DNA from: Acidobacteria bacterium RIFCSPLOWO2_12_FULL_68_19
GTDB taxonomy: Bacteria > Acidobacteriota > Vicinamibacteria > Vicinamibacterales > UBA2999
Length of the DNA: 64,000 nucleotides
Direction of reading: 5' to 3'
NCBI GenBank assembly: GCA_001767525.1
Contig: MELF01000033.1
Coordinates: forward strand, 36,459 to 100,458
The position numbers and the translations under genes were made by a program. Shown here one piece after another: positions 1-8,548 of the stretch. The notes below the pieces were generated by a model. It searched no databases. It worked only from the letters and a program-made list of their open reading frames with translations, and was not told the origin of the DNA. Positions within the stretch are counted from its first letter, which is position 1, and each line of letters begins with the position of its first letter.

Positions 1-1
1 G

Positions 2-841
2 GGTACGCGGCTCATCAGCATCAACGCCGTCGACCTGTTCGTGAAGAGCAACTTCCAGGACTTCCAGCGCTATCCGGAAGTCGACGTGGCGATGGCGGCC
101 GACGCCGAGGCGACGCTGCCGGCGCTGACCGAGGCGGTCAAGCGACTCGCGACCGACGACCGCCGCCGCGCGTTCCAGGAGCGCCGCGCCCGCCTCGAGG
201 AGGCGCACGGACGCGCCCGGCAGGCGGCGCGCAACGAGGCGGCCCATGCCTGGGAGGCGTCGCCCATCAGCACGGGCCGGCTGGCCGCGGAACTGTGGGC
301 GCAAATCCGGAACGACGACTGGGCGCTCGTCTCCGAGAGCGGCAACACGAGCGGCTGGGCGTTCCGCCTCTGGGACTTCGACAAGCACTACCAGCACCTG
401 GGCGACTCGGGCGGCGCTGGCGTGGGCTACGGCGCGCCGGCCGCGGTCGGCGGGGCCCTCGCCAACAAGAAGCACGGACGCCTCTCGGTCAACATCCAGG
501 GCGACGGCGACTTCCTCTACGCGCCGGGCGTGTGGTGGACGGCGGCGCACCACCGCATTCCGCTGCTGACGGTGATGCACAACAACCGCGCGTATCACCA
601 GGAAGTGATGCACATCCAGCGGATGGCGAACCGCCATCAGCGCGGCATCACCCGGGCGAACATCGGGACGACCATCGAGGATCCGAACGTCGATTTCGCG
701 AAGATCGCCCAGGGCATGGGGGTCCACGCCGAAGGGCCGATTACCAATCCGCGGGATCTGGCGCCGGCCTTCCAGCGCGCGCTCGCCGTCGTCAGGAAGG
801 GCGAGCCGGCGCTCGTCGACGTGGTCACGCAGCCGCGGTAG
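2..841 (+). CDS. Thiamine-diphosphate-dependent enzyme, C-terminal part (5' truncated by window edge)
   Basis: The frame is open from the first bases, so this is the 3' part of a longer gene; the GTG at 41 is internal. The C-terminal ThDP-binding domain is clear: a GGAGVGYGAPAAVGG stretch, then the GDGDFLY motif that starts the Mg/diphosphate-binding loop, followed by the HNNRAY segment. This is the fold of acetolactate synthase-like and benzoylformate decarboxylase-like enzymes, which cleave or ligate 2-oxo acids. Substrate specificity cannot be read from this half. The gene ends 8 bases before a small cytochrome c gene on the same strand. Confident about the family, not about the reaction. 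Confidence 0.85.
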   Translation, partial: GTRLISINAVDLFVKSNFQDFQRYPEVDVAMAADAEATLPALTEAVKRLATDDRRRAFQERRARLEEAHGRARQAARNEAAHAWEASPISTGRLAAELWAQIRNDDWALVSESGNTSGWAFRLWDFDKHYQHLGDSGGAGVGYGAPAAVGGALANKKHGRLSVNIQGDGDFLYAPGVWWTAAHHRIPLLTVMHNNRAYHQEVMHIQRMANRHQRGITRANIGTTIEDPNVDFAKIAQGMGVHAEGPITNPRDLAPAFQRALAVVRKGEPALVDVVTQPR

Positions 842-849
842 GCACGATC

Positions 850-1212
850 ATGAAGACGATGATGGCTGCTGCCGCCGTGTTGTTCCTGGTCACCGCCGTG
901 GCGGGCGCGCAGACGCCGGCCCCGGCGCAGCAGACCGCCCCTGCCGGCAACGCCGACAGCGGCGCGAAGGTCTGGAAGAGCGTCGGCTGCTGGCAGTGTC
1001 ACGGCTACGAGGCGCAGGGGGGCGCGGCGGGACCGCGTCTGGCTGCGCGCAATCTGCCGTGGACCGGATTTTCCGCCTACGTGCGGCGGCCGGCCAACCA
1101 GATGCCGCTCTACACGGAGAAGGCGCTCCCGACGGCCGACCTCGCGCACATCTACGCGTACGTCCAGTCGCGTCCCGCGCCTCCGCAGAATATTCCGTTG
1201 CTGTTGAAATAG
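850..1212 (+). CDS. Secreted monoheme cytochrome c
   Basis: A 120-residue protein with an N-terminal signal peptide (MMAAAAVLFLVTAVAGAQ) and one heme-attachment motif, CWQCH, near residue 48. A Met in the NQMPLY segment is a plausible sixth heme ligand, as in small class I cytochromes. It is periplasmic and would carry single electrons. It lies 8 bases behind the ThDP enzyme gene, so co-transcription is likely; this could mean that an oxidative step follows the ThDP reaction, which is inference only. Confidence 0.8.
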   Translation: MKTMMAAAAVLFLVTAVAGAQTPAPAQQTAPAGNADSGAKVWKSVGCWQCHGYEAQGGAAGPRLAARNLPWTGFSAYVRRPANQMPLYTEKALPTADLAHIYAYVQSRPAPPQNIPLLLK

Positions 1213-1275
1213 GGCCTCCCGACGCCCGATTCCACAACTCCCAAGCAGCGTGAGTTCGGTCCCGATCGGCGCTCT

Positions 1276-1683
1276 TCAGAGTAGCAGGCGGAGGCGGCGA
1301 CCCCCGGGCAATCGGTACACGGCGAAACCGGCGCGATCGACGGTGAAGACCGTGTGGAGGCCCTCTCTGGCCGCAGCGTGGACGAGAGCCGCATCGGCGA
1401 GATCCATTGGACGATCGGCGTACTTCTTCATGAGCGCTCGAATGCCGTGAATGTCCGCCGCCTCCAGCGCCAGCAGCCGCACGGGCGCCTCTTCGAGCAC
1501 ATCCCACAACCTGTCCTGAGCGCCGAACGACCCGACCAGGTGCATCGCCTCGGCAATCACCGGCCAGACCGTGAACAGCGGCTCGCGGATCTTCTCGAGC
1601 GCCCGAACGCAGGAATCGTGGAAGGCGTCGCCGGCGTCGAGAATGGCGACGAGCGGCCCGGTGTCAACGAGCACGCCGCGCAC
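1276..1683 (-). CDS. vapC: VapC-like PIN-domain toxin
   Basis: A 135-residue PIN-domain protein with a GTG start. The N-terminal VLVDTGPLVAI carries the first acidic metal ligand, Glu follows in the VIAEAMH segment, and DLADAALVHAA plus FTVDRAGF carry the later acidic residues of the PIN active site. Such proteins are Mg-dependent ribonucleases, usually neutralised by a small upstream antitoxin. Here the reading frame immediately upstream is an antitoxin tail without a start codon (see 1664-1843). The gene follows coxG on the same strand. Confidence 0.8.
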   Translation of the reverse strand: MRGVLVDTGPLVAILDAGDAFHDSCVRALEKIREPLFTVWPVIAEAMHLVGSFGAQDRLWDVLEEAPVRLLALEAADIHGIRALMKKYADRPMDLADAALVHAAAREGLHTVFTVDRAGFAVYRLPGGRRLRLLL

Positions 1684-1843
1684 GTGCCGCCCGCTTCCTC
1701 TTCAGCAGCTCGGTGAATGTCCGGCCGGTGTGCTGCGAGAGATCGGACCGACCCGACCGAACGGTACCGAGGAACGGCGCCAATCGCTCGTAGGCGGTCG
1801 TCCCGGCCTCTTCGCCGGACGCATACCGCCGCCTGTCGTCGGG
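1664..1843 (-). pseudogene. Start-less antitoxin tail upstream of vapC
   Basis: Directly after the coxG stop codon, in the same frame, there are 59 open codons ending in TGA at 1664 and overlapping vapC by 20 bases. The segment TAYERLAPFLGTVRSGRSDL followed by SQHTGRTFTELLKRK resembles the toxin-binding C-terminal half of short antitoxins paired with PIN toxins. No ATG or GTG occurs in the 59 codons (only one in-frame TTG), and no DNA-binding N-terminal half is present. Either the antitoxin is decayed, or it is made by read-through of the coxG stop or from a rare start. Confidence 0.55.
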
Positions 1844-2320
1844 CTACGCCCGCGTCTCAGCCCGCAGCCCCGCGTGAATGCCGTCGACGAACGCGTCGAC
1901 ATTCTTGCGGGCGATCCGGTCGAGCAGTCCCTGGGGTCCGAACGCGGCCAGCCTGCCGGAGATCGTCACGTCGGCCCGCCAGCCAACGGTGGTCGGCCGG
2001 GGCAGGCCCGTTCCTTCCGAGCCGGACGCGGGTTCGAGCGTGAAGCTCGTCACCATGTCGACAACGCTCCCCAGCCCGCTCCCCTTGCCGACGAGGGTCG
2101 TGCTGACGGGCGGCTGCCGGTCCCGAATCTCCAGCTTCACGACCATCGTCCCCTTGATGTGCGACACGCCGACCCGCGCGGTGACGGTGAAGTGGTCGGC
2201 GTCCGCAATCACCACGTCGGTCACGTCCGGCAGGTGGCGGCCGACCTTGGCCGGCTCCGTCAGGAATCGGTAGACGTCGGCCTGCGGCGCGGCGACGGTG
2301 AACTGTCCTTCAAGGTGCAT
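1844..2320 (-). CDS. coxG: CoxG-like SRPBCC protein
   Basis: A 158-residue protein of the CoxG/SRPBCC fold: an N-terminal strand (MHLEGQFTVAAPQADVY), a central hydrophobic cavity region and a long C-terminal helix (LLDRIARKNVDAFVDGI). CoxG proteins accompany molybdenum hydroxylases of the CO dehydrogenase type and are linked to maturation or membrane association of the enzyme. It follows the FAD subunit gene by 36 bases on the same strand, as in cox-type operons. Confidence 0.85.
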   Translation of the reverse strand: MHLEGQFTVAAPQADVYRFLTEPAKVGRHLPDVTDVVIADADHFTVTARVGVSHIKGTMVVKLEIRDRQPPVSTTLVGKGSGLGSVVDMVTSFTLEPASGSEGTGLPRPTTVGWRADVTISGRLAAFGPQGLLDRIARKNVDAFVDGIHAGLRAETRA

Positions 2321-2356
2321 CGGTTCCTCGTGCGGGTGCGCGTCGCGGCGTCTCCC

Positions 2357-3259
2357 CTACAGATGAATGGTCTCGACCTGACGGCCGCGCGCGCGGTCGA
2401 GCGCGGCGGCGAAGGCGCGGCGGAACAGCACGCCGGCCAGATGTCGCTTGTACTCGACCGACCCGCGCGTGTCGGCAAAGGGCTGCGCCGCCTCGCGCAC
2501 GAGTTCGGCGGCCCGGTCCACACGATCGGCCGACGGCGCCGCCTCCCGCACGACGTCCTCGGCGGCGCGCGCGCGGATCGGCGTCGGACCGAGCGCGCCC
2601 AGGCTCACCGCCACACTCCGGCAACGGTCGCCCTCGAGGTCGATCTGCACCCCGACGCTGGCAACCGCGAAATCACCGGCGCGCTTCTCGAACTTCACGT
2701 AGGCGCCGCCGCTCGGCTTCGCGGGGATGCCGATCGACACACCGACGACCATCTCCGCTGCGTCGAGACGCGTGGAGTACGCATCGACGATGAACTCGTG
2801 GAGCGGCATCGTCCGCCTGCCGCCCAGACCGGCGATGCGCACCACCGCGTCGAGCGCCATCAGGGCCGCGGGCCAGTCGCCGGCCGGGTCGGCGTGCGCA
2901 AGACTCCCGGCCACGGTCCCGCGATGGCGCACCTGCACGTCGGCGGTCTGCCGTGCCGCGTCGGTCATGATCGGCAGGAGATCCCGGACGAGCGGCGACT
3001 CGACCATGTCGGCGTGCCGGCAGAGCGCGCCAATCTCGAGCCGGTCGCCCTCGCGCCGCAGGAGGTCCAAGCCGGCAATCCGATTCACGTCGACCAGGCA
3101 GCGCGGCCCTGCGATGCGCAGCTTCATCATCGGCAGCAGACTCTGGCCGCCGGCGAGGATCTTCGCTTCGTCGCCGTAGCGCCCGAGCAGCTCGAGCGCC
3201 TCGTCGACGGTGCGCGGCGCGAAGTATTCAAACGCTGCGGGATACACTCGGTACTCCAC
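2357..3259 (-). CDS. coxM: FAD-binding medium subunit of a molybdenum hydroxylase (CoxM-like)
   Basis: A 300-residue FAD subunit of the xanthine dehydrogenase/CO dehydrogenase family. The two FAD-binding signatures are visible: AGGQSLLPMMKLR near residue 40, and the RHRGTVAGSLAHADPAGD segment near residue 110. I chose the GTG at 3259 (VEYRVYPAAFEYFAPRTVDE), which gives the normal family N-terminus; the longer open frame upstream is repeat-derived sequence. The subunit passes electrons from the 2Fe-2S subunit to an acceptor. The coxL end lies 368 bases upstream, and the gap holds an antisense amidohydrolase remnant. Confidence 0.88.
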   Translation of the reverse strand: MEYRVYPAAFEYFAPRTVDEALELLGRYGDEAKILAGGQSLLPMMKLRIAGPRCLVDVNRIAGLDLLRREGDRLEIGALCRHADMVESPLVRDLLPIMTDAARQTADVQVRHRGTVAGSLAHADPAGDWPAALMALDAVVRIAGLGGRRTMPLHEFIVDAYSTRLDAAEMVVGVSIGIPAKPSGGAYVKFEKRAGDFAVASVGVQIDLEGDRCRSVAVSLGALGPTPIRARAAEDVVREAAPSADRVDRAAELVREAAQPFADTRGSVEYKRHLAGVLFRRAFAAALDRARGRQVETIHL

Positions 3260-3270
3260 TGCCACGAATG

Positions 3271-3348
3271 TCCAACGCCCAACTCCACAACGCCCAACGG
3301 TTGGGAGTTGCCGTCCTGGACGTTGGAGCCTTGGGAGTTGGGAGTTGT
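3271..3348. repeat. CCAACnCC / TTGGGAG intergenic repeat
   Basis: Short iterations of CCCAACTCC, CGCCCAAC, TTGGGAG and GTTGGAG. The left half carries the C-rich version and the right half the complement, so the stretch can fold: CCCAA and TTGGG flank a 3-base centre at 3294-3306. It lies between coxM and the amidohydrolase remnant. A related G-rich array occurs at 16762-16818. Confidence 0.7.
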
Positions 3349-3350
3349 TC

Positions 3351-3647
3351 GTGACAATCGACGTCTTCAATCACATCGTGACGCCGCGCTACCGCGACGC
3401 CCGGCTCCGGGTCGCGCCGCGCCTCGCCGCGCAGGAGCGCGTCGTGCCGGCGCTCCGCTGCGGCCTCGAGTTCTTCGGCGTCGACCGGGTGATGTTCGCC
3501 ACCGACATGCCGTTCGACACCCGGGGCGGGCGCACGTTGGTCGAGGTGGCGCTCCAGGCGATGCAGGCGCTCGACGCCCCCGCCGGCGACAAGGCGCAGA
3601 TCTTCGAAGGCAACGCGCGCCGGGTGTTCAGGCTCGCGCACGGATGA
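3351..3647 (+). pseudogene. Internally deleted amidohydrolase (ACMSD/amidohydrolase 2-like) remnant
   Basis: A 98-codon frame from GTG. The first residues (TIDVFNHIVTPRY) match the start of amidohydrolase-2/ACMSD-like decarboxylases, where an HxH-type metal site normally sits; here it reads FNH. Within 30 residues the frame jumps to the family's C-terminal end: FGVDRVMFATDMPFD (final Asp metal ligand) and IFEGNARRVFRL. About 200 residues of barrel normally lie between these. The 3' end overlaps the coxL 3' end antisense. The product cannot be an active barrel, so this is most likely a deletion relic. Confidence 0.7.
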
Positions 3648-6045
3648 GCTCCCAGACGCGCTCGGGCGAGAGCGGCAGCTCCCGCACTTCGACGCCGAAC
3701 GGCGCCAGCGCGTCCTCGACGGCGCTGGCAATCGCCGCGGGCGACGGGATGGCCGCGCCCTCTCCGGCCGCCTTCTGTCCCAGTGTGGTGAACGGATCCG
3801 GCACCGGGCAGTGCTCCACCTCGATCCTCGGCGTCTCGAGCGTCGTCGACTTGCCGTAGTCGAGCAGCGTCAGCGTCAGCAGCTGGCCGTCGGCGCCATA
3901 GACGAATCCCTCGCCCAGCGCCACCGAAATACCGTGCGCCGCCGACCCGTAGATCTGGCCATCGACGACCGCCGGATTGATGAGCGTCCCGTTGTCGCTG
4001 ACGATGACGTAGCGGACGACGCGGACGCGTCCCGTCTCCACGTCGACCTCGACGACTGCGGCGTGCGCGGCGGACGAGAACGTGTACTGGGCCCGCACGC
4101 GCCCCTGCATGTCCGGGAGCATCAGCGGATCGGCATGCGGATGGCTGTGGTAGTAGGTCGCCTGCAGGCCAGGCTCGAAGCCCGGCGGCAGCAACGCCTG
4201 GTTCGTGTAGGCGATCTTCCCCAGTTCGGCGAAGGTGACGCTCTCGACGGGTCCACGAGGACCCGTCCCACGAGGGATGACGACACCGTCTTCGATCCGC
4301 AGCAACGACGGATCGGCCCGCAGGACGGAGGCGGCGAGCGTGAGGACCTTGTCGCGCAGCCGTGTCGCCGCACCGTGGACCGCGCCGACGTCGTAGAGGT
4401 GAAAATTGTTGCCGCTGTTCGAGGACGAGATGCCCCACGGCGAGGACACCGAATCGAACGTGCCGGCCGCCGACACCCGCTCGAGCGCGACGCCGAGCAC
4501 GTCGGCCACGATCTGCGCGGCCGTCGTCTCGTGCGATTGACCGCAGCTCGGCGACCCCAGCGTGAAGACGACCGAGCCGTTCTTCTCGATCTTGACCGTC
4601 GCGCCCTCCACGCCGCCTGAGCCCGGCATCTGCGCCGACTGCGGGAAGATCGCCATGTCGCGCGCGGCGTTCCGCCCCCCGGGCTCGACGCCGATGACAA
4701 CGCCGATGCCAAGGAGCGTCGAACCGCCCCGCCGTTCCGCCTGCCGGCGCCGCACCTCCGCGTACTCGACGTTCACCAGCACCCTGTCGAGCAGCGCCTC
4801 GTAGTCGCCGCTGCCGTGAATATTGCCGTTGGGCGTGGTGTAGGGGAACTGCTCCTTCCGGACGAGATTGCTGCGCCGCACCTCGATCGCATCGAGTCCG
4901 AGCTCCCGCGCGACGAGGTCCATCGTGCGCTCCCACACGAAGCACATGCCGGGCTTGCCGATTCCGCGGTTGGGCACCACCGGGCATTTGTTCGTGAGCA
5001 CCGAGCGGCCGTCGAGCCGGAGGTGCTGCACCTTGTAGGTGTTGAACAGGTTGTTCAGCTTGTTGGTGAAGTGGATCGTCAGCGTGCTCACCGACCCGCC
5101 CACGTCGTCGGTGTCGCGAATCTTGAGCCCGAGCACTTCTCCCTCTGCCGTGACGGCCGCCTCGACGTCGAACTCCTGCTCGCACGAGTGCCCGCCGGCC
5201 GTCATGTGCTCGCTCCGGTCCTCGATCCACTTGACGGGGCGGCCGGCCTCCACCGCCAGGAGCGCCGTCAGCACGGCGTACTTGCGAATGAGGTGGATCT
5301 TCTGCCCGAACCCGCCGCCGACGTCGGGCACGATCACCCGCACGGCGTCGATCCCGAGCGCCTCCGAGAGCGCTTCGTAGATCACATCGGGAGACTGGGA
5401 GTTGCACCAGATCGTCAGCCGCTCCGGGGCGGCCTCCGCCAGACACGCGAACGGCTCGAGCGGCGTGGAGCTGTAGCGGTGCATCGTCAGATGCTGCCGG
5501 ACGATCCGGTCCGCTCGCGCGAACGCCGCGTCGGGGTCGCCGTAGGCGACGTGCCCCTCCCAGGCGACGTTGCCGCCGAGTTCCTCGTACAGCACCGGCG
5601 CCGACGGCAGTGCCGCCTCTTCGGTCGAGACAACGGATGGAAGCGGATCGTATTCGACGTCGATCAGCTCGAGCGCGTCTTCCGCTCCCGCGCGCGTCTC
5701 GGCGGCGACGATCGCGACGGGCTCGCCGACGTACCGGACCTTGTCGATCGCCCCGGCGTATTCCGGAATGGGCACGCGCAGGCCGGCGGCGTAGCGCCCG
5801 GGCTTGAACGGCCGGGACAGTCGCTTCACCGCCTCCGGCGTGACGACCGCCTTCACGCCCGGGAGCGCCTCGGCTCGTCTGCCGTCGACCGCCACGATGC
5901 GCGCGTGCGCGTAGGGACTGCGCAGGATGCAGGCGTGCAGCATGCGCGGGAGCGCCAGGTCGTCGACGTACCGGCCCCGCCCCGTGACGTACCGCGGCGC
6001 TTCCTTGCTTCGGGCGCTCCGGCCTATGTACTTCCGCGATTCCAT
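3628..6045 (-). CDS. coxL: Molybdopterin-binding large subunit of a xanthine dehydrogenase/CO dehydrogenase-family hydroxylase
   Basis: An 805-residue Mo-cofactor subunit. The ATG at 6045 (MESRKYIGRSARSKEA) gives the usual start; the open frame upstream is coxS sequence read in another frame. Visible landmarks are DVGGGFGQK (Moco-binding Gly-rich loop), SPSCGQSHETTAAQIVAD, and the C-terminal AAGEGAAIPSPAAI containing the catalytic Glu. The active-site loop reads VPNRGIGKPGM. It lacks the AYxCSFR motif of true form I CO dehydrogenase, so the substrate is more likely an aromatic or N-heterocyclic compound or an aldehyde. The start overlaps the 3' end of coxS by 22 bases. Confidence 0.9.
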   Translation of the reverse strand: MESRKYIGRSARSKEAPRYVTGRGRYVDDLALPRMLHACILRSPYAHARIVAVDGRRAEALPGVKAVVTPEAVKRLSRPFKPGRYAAGLRVPIPEYAGAIDKVRYVGEPVAIVAAETRAGAEDALELIDVEYDPLPSVVSTEEAALPSAPVLYEELGGNVAWEGHVAYGDPDAAFARADRIVRQHLTMHRYSSTPLEPFACLAEAAPERLTIWCNSQSPDVIYEALSEALGIDAVRVIVPDVGGGFGQKIHLIRKYAVLTALLAVEAGRPVKWIEDRSEHMTAGGHSCEQEFDVEAAVTAEGEVLGLKIRDTDDVGGSVSTLTIHFTNKLNNLFNTYKVQHLRLDGRSVLTNKCPVVPNRGIGKPGMCFVWERTMDLVARELGLDAIEVRRSNLVRKEQFPYTTPNGNIHGSGDYEALLDRVLVNVEYAEVRRRQAERRGGSTLLGIGVVIGVEPGGRNAARDMAIFPQSAQMPGSGGVEGATVKIEKNGSVVFTLGSPSCGQSHETTAAQIVADVLGVALERVSAAGTFDSVSSPWGISSSNSGNNFHLYDVGAVHGAATRLRDKVLTLAASVLRADPSLLRIEDGVVIPRGTGPRGPVESVTFAELGKIAYTNQALLPPGFEPGLQATYYHSHPHADPLMLPDMQGRVRAQYTFSSAAHAAVVEVDVETGRVRVVRYVIVSDNGTLINPAVVDGQIYGSAAHGISVALGEGFVYGADGQLLTLTLLDYGKSTTLETPRIEVEHCPVPDPFTTLGQKAAGEGAAIPSPAAIASAVEDALAPFGVEVRELPLSPERVWELIRARA

Positions 6046-6512
6046 GACTTCAGCCGCGAGGCCGCGTCCTTGACTGCCTCGATAATCTGTACGTATCCCG
6101 TGCACATGCAGAGGTTGCTCGAGAGCTCCTCTCGAATCTGCTCTTCCGTCGGGTCGGGAGTGCGGGCGAGCAGCGCGTGCACCGCCATCACGAAGCCGGG
6201 CGTGCAGAAGCCGCACTGGAGCGCGAAGCCGTCTACCAGTGCCTGCTGGACGGGATGCAGGGCGCCCCGGGTGCTCAGCCCCTCGACGGTCGTCACCTCG
6301 CACCCGTCCGCCTGCACGGCCAGCATCAGGCACGCCTTCACGAGCGCGCCGTTGACGAGCACCGAGCAGGCGCCGCATTCCCCCACGACGCAGCCGACGT
6401 GCGTCCCGGTCAATCCGATCTGCTCCCGGAGGAAGTGGACGAGCAGCGTTCGAGCCTCGACCTCGCGTTCGTACGTCTCTCCGTTCACCGTGAGGCGGAT
6501 CGAATGCGTCAT
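6024..6512 (-). CDS. coxS: 2Fe-2S small subunit of the molybdenum hydroxylase (CoxS-like)
   Basis: A 162-residue subunit with both 2Fe-2S clusters: the plant-ferredoxin-type motif GCVVGECGACSVLVNG (N-terminal) and the four-helix-bundle motifs CGFCTPGFV and CMCTGY (C-terminal). It relays electrons from the Mo centre to the FAD subunit. ATG at 6512 fits the family length; it overlaps the stop of the upstream transporter gene by 4 bases (ATGA), and its own 3' end overlaps coxL, indicating translational coupling. Confidence 0.92.
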   Translation of the reverse strand: MTHSIRLTVNGETYEREVEARTLLVHFLREQIGLTGTHVGCVVGECGACSVLVNGALVKACLMLAVQADGCEVTTVEGLSTRGALHPVQQALVDGFALQCGFCTPGFVMAVHALLARTPDPTEEQIREELSSNLCMCTGYVQIIEAVKDAASRLKSWNRGST

Positions 6513-8536
6513 GACACGAACAGCACGCCCGGCGGCAGCGGCACACGCAGCGCGCGGTCGAACAATCCGTAGATGAACAGCCACGACGCGAGCGCGTAGG
6601 TGCCGGCGAGCACCACCGACTGCCGCGCGACCGCCAGCAGGTACGCCAACGCGAAGAGCGGCACCGCCACGAGCGCCCCAGCCAGCCACAGCAGCAGGAA
6701 GAACGCCGCCATCCACGCCAGGGCCGACACCCACTCTGCGCGTGAGGCGGTGGCGAACACGTCAGGGAGATCGTTCTCGTCGGCGGGTCCGTTCGGCATT
6801 TCCTCGACGGGTCCGGCCGGCCCCTCCTTCGCGTCGCCCCGCGCTCCTCGACTCGGGCCCGGGGCGCCCCGAGGAAGGCCGGCGGGCGAACCCCGTCCGG
6901 CGAGCGACTGGAGGAGCCGGGCAGCCGCGAACGCCAGCAGCAGAACGCCCGTGGTCACGGGAAACACCGCGGTCCGGAACGGCCAGCCGGCGGCCTGGTA
7001 CAGCACCCACGCGGCCGCCAGCAGGAAGCCGGCCGCGATCGGCACGTCGGCGCCGTGCGCGGGCAGGGCCTGGGCGCCGGGCCGCCCACGCAGGAGCGGC
7101 CACACCAGCCCGGCCGCGATCACCACCGCGAACGCCAACACGAGCGGTCGCGTCATCCAGCGCCACTCGTAGAGCGAGTACGAGAGGAAGAGATAGCGCT
7201 CCGCAATGTCCCCCAGCACGAGCGCCAGCAGGAGCGGCGCGCGCGGCCAGTCCCACCGGACCGCCGCAACGCCCAGGACGGTCGCGCCGAGCATCAGCAG
7301 GATGTCGGCGAAGCTGTTGTGCGCCGTGTACGCGCCGAACGCGGTCAACACCATCAGAAACGGCACGAGGAGCACCGCCCGCACGTAGGTCAGCCGGACG
7401 AGCTGATTGAGGAACAGGAACGACACCGCCACCGCGATGACGTTCGACAAGACGATGATCCAGACCATCGCGTAGGTCACGTCCAGGTGCGTGGTCAGCA
7501 TCGCCGGCCCCGGCACGAGCCCCTTCAGCAGGAACACGCTCAGCAGGATCGCCATGGAAATGCTGCCTGGAATGCCGAACGCCACGGTGGGGATGAGGTT
7601 GCCGCCCTCGCGCGAATTGTTCACCGCGCCGGTCGCGATCACCCCCTCGACGTTGCCGCGCCCGAACGTCTCCGGGTGGCGCGACGAGTGCTGCGCGTGC
7701 GCGTAGGCGATGAACTGCGACACGGCGCCGCCCATCCCGGGAATCACGCCGATGCCAAGACCGATCGCGCTCGCGCGGAGCGTCAGCCACCGGTGCTCGA
7801 GTGTGTCGCGCACGCCCTGGAAGACGCGCGACAGCCGCTCGTCGCCGCGCCTGGAGGCGATGCTCTGCTTGGTCATCATGAGCTGCAGCACCTCGGCGCC
7901 GCCGAAGAGCCCCACGACGACCGGCACGACGTTGATCCCGTCCCAGAGATAGAGCTGGCCGAAGGTGAAGCGCTGAATGCTGCTCTGCGGATCGAGACCG
8001 ACCATCGCCAGCAGGAATCCGAACGCCGCCATGATGAAGCCCTTGACGAGGTTCCGCCCGGAGAGCGACACGATGAAGCTCAAGCCGAGCACCGTCAGCA
8101 TCAGGAACTCCGGCGGCCCGAGCTGCAGCACGACGGGCCGAACGACCGGCACCGAGATCGCCAGCACCGCCGCGCCGACGAGCGCGCCGATGAGCGAGCT
8201 GAAGAGCACGGCGCCCAGCGCGCGGCCTCCTTCGCCGCGCCGCGTCATCGGATAGCCGTCGAGGACGGTGGCGGCCGAGGTCGCCTCGCCGGGAATCCCG
8301 AAGAGCACCGACGTGATGTCGCCCGTCGTCGCGGTCACCGCGTGCATGCCGAGGAGGAACGCAAACGCCGAGATCGCGTCCATCGGATAGACGAACGGCA
8401 GCATCATCGCGAGCGTGGCGGCGCCGCCGAGCCCGGGAAGGATGCCGACCAGCAGGCCGACGGCGATCCCCACCAGCATGACGGCGAAGGTCTGCGGCGC
8501 CAGCACCTGCAGGAGGGCGGAGAAAAAGACGTCCAC
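6509..8536 (-). CDS. tctA: Tripartite tricarboxylate transporter permease, TctA-TctB fusion
   Basis: A 675-residue membrane protein from a GTG start. Residues 1 to about 500 are TctA: the GILPGLGGAATLAMMLPFVY motif near residue 30, FGIPGEATSA and a second IPGMGGAVSQFIAYAHAQ loop, with about 11 membrane segments. The remainder is a four-helix TctB-like unit with a Pro/Gly/Ala-rich linker around residues 555-590. TctA and TctB are normally separate genes. Together with the periplasmic TctC they import carboxylates using an ion gradient. It sits between ubiD and coxS with 4-12 base spacings, so the imported acid is probably the substrate of the neighbouring enzymes. Confidence 0.88.
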   Translation of the reverse strand: MDVFFSALLQVLAPQTFAVMLVGIAVGLLVGILPGLGGAATLAMMLPFVYPMDAISAFAFLLGMHAVTATTGDITSVLFGIPGEATSAATVLDGYPMTRRGEGGRALGAVLFSSLIGALVGAAVLAISVPVVRPVVLQLGPPEFLMLTVLGLSFIVSLSGRNLVKGFIMAAFGFLLAMVGLDPQSSIQRFTFGQLYLWDGINVVPVVVGLFGGAEVLQLMMTKQSIASRRGDERLSRVFQGVRDTLEHRWLTLRASAIGLGIGVIPGMGGAVSQFIAYAHAQHSSRHPETFGRGNVEGVIATGAVNNSREGGNLIPTVAFGIPGSISMAILLSVFLLKGLVPGPAMLTTHLDVTYAMVWIIVLSNVIAVAVSFLFLNQLVRLTYVRAVLLVPFLMVLTAFGAYTAHNSFADILLMLGATVLGVAAVRWDWPRAPLLLALVLGDIAERYLFLSYSLYEWRWMTRPLVLAFAVVIAAGLVWPLLRGRPGAQALPAHGADVPIAAGFLLAAAWVLYQAAGWPFRTAVFPVTTGVLLLAFAAARLLQSLAGRGSPAGLPRGAPGPSRGARGDAKEGPAGPVEEMPNGPADENDLPDVFATASRAEWVSALAWMAAFFLLLWLAGALVAVPLFALAYLLAVARQSVVLAGTYALASWLFIYGLFDRALRVPLPPGVLFVS

Positions 8537-8548
8537 CGCCGGCGCCCG

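Noticed and set aside
1571..3859. A 762-codon open frame antisense to coxG, coxM and part of coxL
   Set aside because: No protein-like composition or domains; it mirrors the codon bias of the cox genes.
3628..6045. Reading the molybdenum enzyme as a true aerobic CO dehydrogenase
   Set aside because: The AYxCSFR active-site motif of form I CoxL is absent; only the general family is supported.
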